This document shows positions 35,928-41,334 of a stretch of 41,334 nucleotides of DNA, in pieces. The translations under genes and the position numbers were made by a program. The notes under the pieces were generated by a model. The model did not search any database. It was not told the DNA's origin and was given only the letters and a program-made list of their open reading frames with translations. The stretch's first letter is position 1. Each line of letters opens with the position of its first letter. The DNA is from Draconibacterium orientale (GTDB lineage: Bacteria > Bacteroidota > Bacteroidia > Bacteroidales > JAIFNL01), in NCBI GenBank assembly GCA_022729915.1, contig DZBP01000009.1, positions 1 to 41,334 of the forward strand, written 5' to 3'.

Positions 35928-38900
35928 ATGATAAATAATTTGAGTTTAGTGGCTAAACAAGTATTAGGTTTTGGCTTGATTTTGGCTATTATGTTGGGGG
36001 TTAATATTTTTTCGCTTGTAAAACTCTCTCAATTGAAGCAAGATGTAGATGATGTTACAAAGCTTTGGTTGCCAAGCGTAATTGCTGTAAGTGAAATAAA
36101 TACAGAGTCTTCAGCACTTCGAATATCGGAGCTTCAGCATGCTTTTAGCGGCGAAGAGGAAGAAATGTTGGTTTTTGAGCAAGCGATGGAAAATACAAAA
36201 ATATATATCAATGAAGTCAAAACAAATTATGAATCTCTCTTAGGTACTGATAAAGAGCGCGAACTTTTTCGGAAAATTAGCAATAAATGGCAACGTTATA
36301 CTGAGTTGAACAATGAATTTATTCAACTTTCGGGAAATAGAATGAAAGAAGAGGCTGTTTTTTTGCTCAACGACGAAGCTTTGCAGCTATTTAATGACCT
36401 AACCCTAGATTTAAATGAGCTTGTAAAACTCAATAAAAAATACGCATTCAATTCTGCCGAACGAGCCAATAGCACTTATAATTCAACACGTTATATTATT
36501 TTTACTCTTCTAGCATCTACTATTTTAATTTCCATTATTATAAGTGTCGTTTTGGTTAGAGCCATTATTAAACCTATCCAATTGCTCGAAAAAGGGGTAA
36601 AAAGTGTAGCGGAAGGTAACGATTCTTTTGAACTACAGATTTTTAATAAAGATGAAATTGGAAATTTAGCGCAATCGTTTAATAAAATGATAAAAGCGCT
36701 CCGAAAAGCGCGGCAAGAAAATCAATTGCAAGATTGGATAAAATCAGGTCAAAATCAGCTCAATGAAATTATGCGTGGAGACCTTGATTTGTCAGCATTG
36801 TCTCGAAATGTGATTACTTTTTTAGCGCAATATATTTCTGCTCAAATTGGAGCTCTTTATGTTTGGAACGAAGACGAAAAGGTGTTGAAATTGCAAGGAA
36901 CTTACGCTTTTTCGAGTCGTAAATATCTGGGCGACAGTATAAAACTTGGCGAAGGCATCGTGGGGCAAGCAGCTATGGAAAAACAGATTATAAGCATTAC
37001 AAATATTCCGGAAGGTTATATTGAAATCAATTCAGCTTTAGGAAGTATTGCACCAAAAAATGTAGTTGCAGTTCCTTTTTTGTTTGAAAATCAATTGGTT
37101 GGAGTAATTGAATTTGGTAGTTTGCATCCAATCAATCAACGCGAGATGGATTTGTTTGAAATTATCATGAAAAATATTGCAATGGGCTTTAATTCAGCAA
37201 TTTCAAGAAACAAAATACGTTATTTATTAGAAGAATCGCAAATTCAAGCAAAAGAACTTCAAAAACAACAAATGCGTTTGAAGAAATCAAATGAAGAGCT
37301 TGAGGAACAGACGCTTGCTTTAAAAGAATCCGAATCGGCTTTGCAGGCACAACGCGAAGAATTACAAACAACAAACGAAGAACTCGAAGAAAAAACCAAT
37401 TATCTCGAAAAGCACAAAAAAGAGATTATTTTGCAAAATCAAGAACTCGAAGAAGCGCGAAACAATATTACAAAGAAAGCCAAAGAACTTGAGATAATTA
37501 GCAAATATAAGTCAGAGTTTTTGGCAAATATGTCGCATGAGTTACGTACACCTTTGAATAGTTTGCTTATTTTGGCTCGAAATTTAGCCGACAATAATTC
37601 AAACAATTTAAATGGCGAACAAATAGAATCGGCAAAAATTATTTACAATAGTGGCAACGATTTGCTCGAATTAATTAACGATATTCTCGATTTATCGAAA
37701 ATTGAATCTGGCAAAATGAGCTTGAATTTAGATAAATTTAGGCTTCAAGATTTTGAACGCAACGTATATTCTACTTTTAGCCACATGATTTTGGAGAAAG
37801 GACTTGAATTGGAGGTGAAACTCGACGATAATTTACCCGAATTTATTTTATCGGATTACCAGAAAATTACTCAAGTTATAAAAAACTTAATGTCGAATGC
37901 CATCAAATTTACACTCAAAGGAAAAATTTTATTTTCAATTTATGAAGAATCAAATCGCAGTTTATTTACAATTCCTACTTTAAAAGAAGCAAAAAAAATA
38001 ATTGCTTTTTCGGTAAAAGATACTGGAATTGGAATAAAAGAAGATAAGCAAATGGCTGTATTTGAGGCATTTAAACAAGCTGATGGTAGCACTTCACGCA
38101 AATTTGGAGGTACAGGCTTAGGGCTATCTATTTCGCGGCAATTGGTACTTTTGTTGGGCGGCGAAATCAAATTAAAAAGTGACTATGGAGTAGGTAGTGA
38201 GTTTACTTTTTATATTCCTACAAAACTATATAATCAGCATAAAGACCTGACTATAAAAGAAGTAAATATCGATAGTGAAGAAAATAAAGCACAAAAAACT
38301 ATTGACGCTTTTCTTACAACCAAAAATAATTTTAAGGCAATTCTTTCACATAATTTTGATGATAGAGCAAAAATAAATAAGACAGATAAAATTATTTTAG
38401 CGATAGAAAATGATATTTCGTTTACAAAAATTTTGCACAAAATGTGCAATGAAAAAGGATTTAAGTTTTTAGCAGCAACATCTGGTGAAGAAGGCATCGA
38501 ACTTGCCACAAAATATATTCCTACTGCAATTATTTTAGATATGAAATTGCCTGAAATTTCGGGGATTGAAGTTTTAGAAATATTAAAAGAACGAAAAATA
38601 ACAAGGCATATTCCAATTCATATTATTTCAAATGAAGAAGACGAAAGCGATGTGCTTAAACGAGGTGCAGTGGGTTTAATTTCTAAACCAATAAGTTCTG
38701 AAAAACTTGATAATGCGTTCATTACACTTGAAAATGTTATCAATAAGAAAATAAAAGATTTACTTATTGTGGAAGACAATAACAATTTGAGAAAATCTAT
38801 CGTAAAACTTATAAAAAGTAATGACGTTAATTGCAGTGAAGCAGCATCAGGAAAAGAGGCAATTGAAATGATTAAAAATACTAGATTTGATTGTGTTGTT

Positions 38901-39560
38901 TTAGATTTAGGATTGCCTGATATGCATGGAACAGAGTTACTTAATTCCCTTTCAAATGAGTTGGAAATAAAAATTCCACCGGTAATTGTTTATACCGGAA
39001 AAGAACTTTCAAAAGAGGAGCATGCGCAATTGAAAAAGTATTCAGATTCGATAATTATAAAAGGGGTAAAATCAGAAGAGCGACTTTTGGACGAAACTGC
39101 TTTATTTCTGCATCGAGTAATTGACGATTTACCTGACCACATGCAAAAAATAATTACAGATATTCATACTACAAAAGATGATATTTTTAAAGATAAAAAA
39201 ATAATGATAGTAGATGATGACATGCGAAATGTATTTGCACTATCTAAAATATTAAAAGAGAAAGGATTAAGGATAATAAAAGCTGAAGATGGAAAAAAGG
39301 CTTTGCAATTACTCGAACAAAATAAAGATACAAAATTGATATTAATGGATATTATGATGCCAGTAATGGACGGATACACAACCATAAAGGAGATTCGGAA
39401 ATTGAAAGAACACGTAAAGCTGCCCATTATAGCACTTACAGCCAAAGCAATGAAAGAAGATAGAGAAAAGTGCATGGCTGCCGGAGCAACCGATTATCTG
39501 TCAAAACCTGTTGATATTGAACGACTTATATCATTAATTCGTGTTTGGCTTTATAGCTGA
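35928..39560 (+). CDS. Hybrid sensor histidine kinase, HAMP-GAF-HisKA-HATPase with three receiver domains
   Basis: About 1210 residues from the ATG at 35928; the in-frame TTG at 35883 adds a basic stretch unlike family starts. Order: TM1 (7-30); periplasmic four-helix-bundle sensor; TM2 (about 189-212); HAMP (to about 265); GAF (about 290-430); a long coiled coil (435-530); HisKA with H537 in NMSHELRTPLN; HATPase with N box LMSNAIKF and GTGLGLSIS; then three receivers with phospho-acceptors D871 (ILDMKLP), D993 (VLDLGLPD) and D1141 (LMDIMMPVMDG). Receiver 2 is followed by a degenerate stretch. This layout predicts a multi-step phosphorelay. The Cache-GAF gene begins 35 bp downstream and the REC-HATPase gene is divergent, so the three probably share a pathway. 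The signal is unknown. Confidence 0.93.
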   Translation: MINNLSLVAKQVLGFGLILAIMLGVNIFSLVKLSQLKQDVDDVTKLWLPSVIAVSEINTESSALRISELQHAFSGEEEEMLVFEQAMENTKIYINEVKTNYESLLGTDKERELFRKISNKWQRYTELNNEFIQLSGNRMKEEAVFLLNDEALQLFNDLTLDLNELVKLNKKYAFNSAERANSTYNSTRYIIFTLLASTILISIIISVVLVRAIIKPIQLLEKGVKSVAEGNDSFELQIFNKDEIGNLAQSFNKMIKALRKARQENQLQDWIKSGQNQLNEIMRGDLDLSALSRNVITFLAQYISAQIGALYVWNEDEKVLKLQGTYAFSSRKYLGDSIKLGEGIVGQAAMEKQIISITNIPEGYIEINSALGSIAPKNVVAVPFLFENQLVGVIEFGSLHPINQREMDLFEIIMKNIAMGFNSAISRNKIRYLLEESQIQAKELQKQQMRLKKSNEELEEQTLALKESESALQAQREELQTTNEELEEKTNYLEKHKKEIILQNQELEEARNNITKKAKELEIISKYKSEFLANMSHELRTPLNSLLILARNLADNNSNNLNGEQIESAKIIYNSGNDLLELINDILDLSKIESGKMSLNLDKFRLQDFERNVYSTFSHMILEKGLELEVKLDDNLPEFILSDYQKITQVIKNLMSNAIKFTLKGKILFSIYEESNRSLFTIPTLKEAKKIIAFSVKDTGIGIKEDKQMAVFEAFKQADGSTSRKFGGTGLGLSISRQLVLLLGGEIKLKSDYGVGSEFTFYIPTKLYNQHKDLTIKEVNIDSEENKAQKTIDAFLTTKNNFKAILSHNFDDRAKINKTDKIILAIENDISFTKILHKMCNEKGFKFLAATSGEEGIELATKYIPTAIILDMKLPEISGIEVLEILKERKITRHIPIHIISNEEDESDVLKRGAVGLISKPISSEKLDNAFITLENVINKKIKDLLIVEDNNNLRKSIVKLIKSNDVNCSEAASGKEAIEMIKNTRFDCVVLDLGLPDMHGTELLNSLSNELEIKIPPVIVYTGKELSKEEHAQLKKYSDSIIIKGVKSEERLLDETALFLHRVIDDLPDHMQKIITDIHTTKDDIFKDKKIMIVDDDMRNVFALSKILKEKGLRIIKAEDGKKALQLLEQNKDTKLILMDIMMPVMDGYTTIKEIRKLKEHVKLPIIALTAKAMKEDREKCMAAGATDYLSKPVDIERLISLIRVWLYS

Positions 39561-39595
39561 TTTTTTTATAATTTTAAGCAAAATTAATTGTAAAA

Positions 39596-41314
39596 ATGAA
39601 TACAAGATTCCGCTTTGCATTAGTTACAAGTCTGATTTCTTTAGCTATAACACTTCCATTAGTTTGGGTTGTGGTAGCTAATATTTATATTTTTTTAGAA
39701 GAAAATACCGATAATCGTATTAAAATACAAACTAATAAAATAATATACGAGCTCAATTCAAAATTAGAAAAAGCGAGCCAAACAGCCAATTCTGTTGCAC
39801 ATTCTCTTTTAGCACTTAAACAAAATGAAATGGCATATCCCCATTTAGTTTCGGATATTTTAAAAGCAAATATTGTTTCTAACCCTGAAGTTTTTGGTAT
39901 ATGGACTGTCTGGGAACCAAATACTTGGAATACTCCAAAGGACAGTGTTCCTCTTGAAAGATTGGCTTTGTATTGGAATAAATTAAATGGTAAAATTTTA
40001 CTTGATACACTGGTCAGTTTCAATGACCCAATTTTAGGTCAATATTATTTGCAACCTAAGAAAAATAGAAAGCTAACTATTTTGCCTCCAACAAATTATA
40101 GTATTGGAAAGAAGCAAGTAATTCTGTCGAGTATAGTTTATCCTATCATTTTAAGTAATGATTTTCAAGCAGTTGTGGGAGTAGATTTTAATTACGATTT
40201 CTTTCAATCAACGCTTACTAAATATAGCAATTATACTTCGCTGAGCATGGCAATTTATAGTAGTGAAGGTAGAGTATTAGCGCATTCTGACAGAGCAAAA
40301 ATTGGAAAACTTATTTCTATAGAGGATAAAGATTTCTACCATGATGAGTTAGATTTTCTTTCTAAAGCATTGAAAAACAATGAAAAATTGAAAAAAAGTA
40401 TCTACTTAAAAGATCAAAATGAATACGTAACTGTTTACCTTACTCCTATAGAAGTGCCAAACTTAACAACGCATTTTTCAATACTAATAAGTGAAAGAAA
40501 TGATAAGCTTTATGCAGATAAGCAAGATTTGAGAAGTAAAATTGTTTTTTTTATTATTATTGGATTTATTGTTTTTTATGCAATTATTTTGTTGTATATC
40601 AATAAATTAATTAAGCCTTTCTATTTAGCAGTGGACTATATTTTGAGTATTGCAAACGATAATAAAATAGTAACAATAAAATCGAAGTATAAAAAATTAA
40701 GCGATATTAGAGGAAATCTATTTAAAAGTATAGAATCTATGTACCGAAGCATAAAGGAAAAAGAACAAATGATTGAGGAACAAAATTCTGTGGCAGAGTG
40801 GATTAGAGTAGGTCAAAGCAAGCTTTATGATTCGATGCGAGGCATTTTTTCAATTAAAGATATGTCGGAGAATATTCTATTTTTTCTGTGTAAATATCTT
40901 GATATTCAAATAGGTGCACTTTATTTGCATTATGAAAAAACTAAGTATTTAAAACTATCGGCTGCATATTCACTTACTTACGATGACAACATTAATAATT
41001 ATATAAACATTGGCGAAGGACTTGTGGGGCAAGCAGCTCTTGATAATCGGATTGTTTCAATTGAAAATGTTGAAAATCAGTATTTTTATAGCAGCTCATC
41101 GACTCTCAAAATTTTACCCAAAAATTTAATTATATTGCCATTTTCGTTGAATAAAAAAGTAATTGGTGTATTAGAATTTGGAAGCTACGAAGTAATAAAT
41201 GGCAAAAAATTGAAACTTCTTGAAGGAATACTTGAGAATATTGCTATCGCATTAAATTCGGTAATGATAGCTAATAAAATTTCGCGACATCGAAGAAATA
41301 AAAAGTATTTATAG
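39596..41314 (+). CDS. Membrane sensor with dCache-like and GAF domains, no kinase
   Basis: A 572-residue sensor. TM1 (about 7-30) and TM2 (about 316-336) flank a large periplasmic region with VWEPNTWNTPKDS, LTILPPTNYSIGKKQVILSS and VVGVDFNYDFFQSTL, typical of double-Cache ligand-binding domains. A HAMP-like helix leads to a GAF domain (about 410-560). From WIRVGQSKLYDSMRG to LNSVMIANKI this is clearly paralogous to the HAMP-GAF part of the preceding kinase. The frame then stops after RHRRNKKYL, where the relative continues into coiled coil and kinase. It may be a natural kinase-less sensor that works with the neighbour, or the front half of a broken or split kinase; the window ends 20 bp later. 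The spacing of 35 bp suggests cotranscription. Confidence 0.85.
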   Translation: MNTRFRFALVTSLISLAITLPLVWVVVANIYIFLEENTDNRIKIQTNKIIYELNSKLEKASQTANSVAHSLLALKQNEMAYPHLVSDILKANIVSNPEVFGIWTVWEPNTWNTPKDSVPLERLALYWNKLNGKILLDTLVSFNDPILGQYYLQPKKNRKLTILPPTNYSIGKKQVILSSIVYPIILSNDFQAVVGVDFNYDFFQSTLTKYSNYTSLSMAIYSSEGRVLAHSDRAKIGKLISIEDKDFYHDELDFLSKALKNNEKLKKSIYLKDQNEYVTVYLTPIEVPNLTTHFSILISERNDKLYADKQDLRSKIVFFIIIGFIVFYAIILLYINKLIKPFYLAVDYILSIANDNKIVTIKSKYKKLSDIRGNLFKSIESMYRSIKEKEQMIEEQNSVAEWIRVGQSKLYDSMRGIFSIKDMSENILFFLCKYLDIQIGALYLHYEKTKYLKLSAAYSLTYDDNINNYINIGEGLVGQAALDNRIVSIENVENQYFYSSSSTLKILPKNLIILPFSLNKKVIGVLEFGSYEVINGKKLKLLEGILENIAIALNSVMIANKISRHRRNKKYL

Positions 41315-41334
41315 AATTAACCATTGTTTATTTT

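Overview
The window is AT-rich chromosomal DNA from a member of the Bacteroidota, most likely class Bacteroidia; the order cannot be fixed from the sequence. The evidence is a SprB-repeat surface protein with a type B type-IX-secretion C-terminus (FTPNDDG motif), -7 boxes of the TAnnTTTG type, an almost complete lack of Shine-Dalgarno sequences, a Bacteroidota-type ECF sigma factor, a bacterial alpha-2-macroglobulin and a FucP-type sugar transporter. I see no tRNA, rRNA, CRISPR array, insertion sequence or prophage gene. Most genes are housekeeping or envelope genes; the unusual content is mainly intergenic.

Layout. 56-4819 (minus) is an LPS/O-antigen cluster: an O-antigen ligase-like membrane protein, then a tight four-gene run of two family-2 glycosyltransferases, a methyltransferase and, as last gene, a LuxR-type response regulator. 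A well-formed promoter (TTG-N19-TAacTTTG) precedes the run. A divergent lipid A acyltransferase (5061-5933, plus) faces a 13-repeat SprB-like secreted adhesin (5970-9446, minus). Next come gyrB (10284-12245), a small protein and an ECF sigma factor (12432-13529, minus), uvrA (14436-17276), a modE-like regulator plus a wtpA-like molybdate/tungstate-binding lipoprotein (17360-18769, minus), a small outer-membrane-like protein, a lipid kinase and single-domain response regulator pair, arginine deiminase, inorganic pyrophosphatase, shikimate kinase with a YafK-type L,D-transpeptidase, a LysE-type exporter, an orphan thiS, thiol peroxidase, a small lipoprotein, a 1859-residue alpha-2-macroglobulin and a fucP-like transporter. 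The right end (34561-41314) is a signalling block: a REC-HATPase protein, divergent from a HAMP-GAF-histidine kinase with three receiver domains, followed by a Cache-GAF protein that lacks a kinase.

Two unannotated interspersed repeat families lie between genes. Family I (about 105 bp; five near-complete copies and one partial) carries TAAGCAC/GTGCTTA inverted motifs and a right-end palindrome AGCAC(N)2GTGCT. It sits around gyrB and uvrA, before tpx and before fucP. Family II is a 93-bp element in two copies with four mismatches, before the single-domain response regulator and before the lysE-like gene. Both look like small non-autonomous mobile elements (MITE or REPIN type); no transposase is present here. 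A third unusual point is the ECF sigma factor gene: it alone in the window has a strong AGGAGG Shine-Dalgarno, which is rare in this phylum and may imply special translational control.

How the parts fit: the window combines envelope building (LPS, lipid A acylation, L,D-transpeptidase, T9SS adhesin, alpha-2-macroglobulin) with several regulators (six receiver domains on four proteins, an ECF sigma factor and a ModE-type repressor). No single locus is demonstrably a new defence or biosynthetic system. The best candidates for undescribed biology are the two repeat families, the Shine-Dalgarno-equipped sigma gene and the three-gene signalling block.
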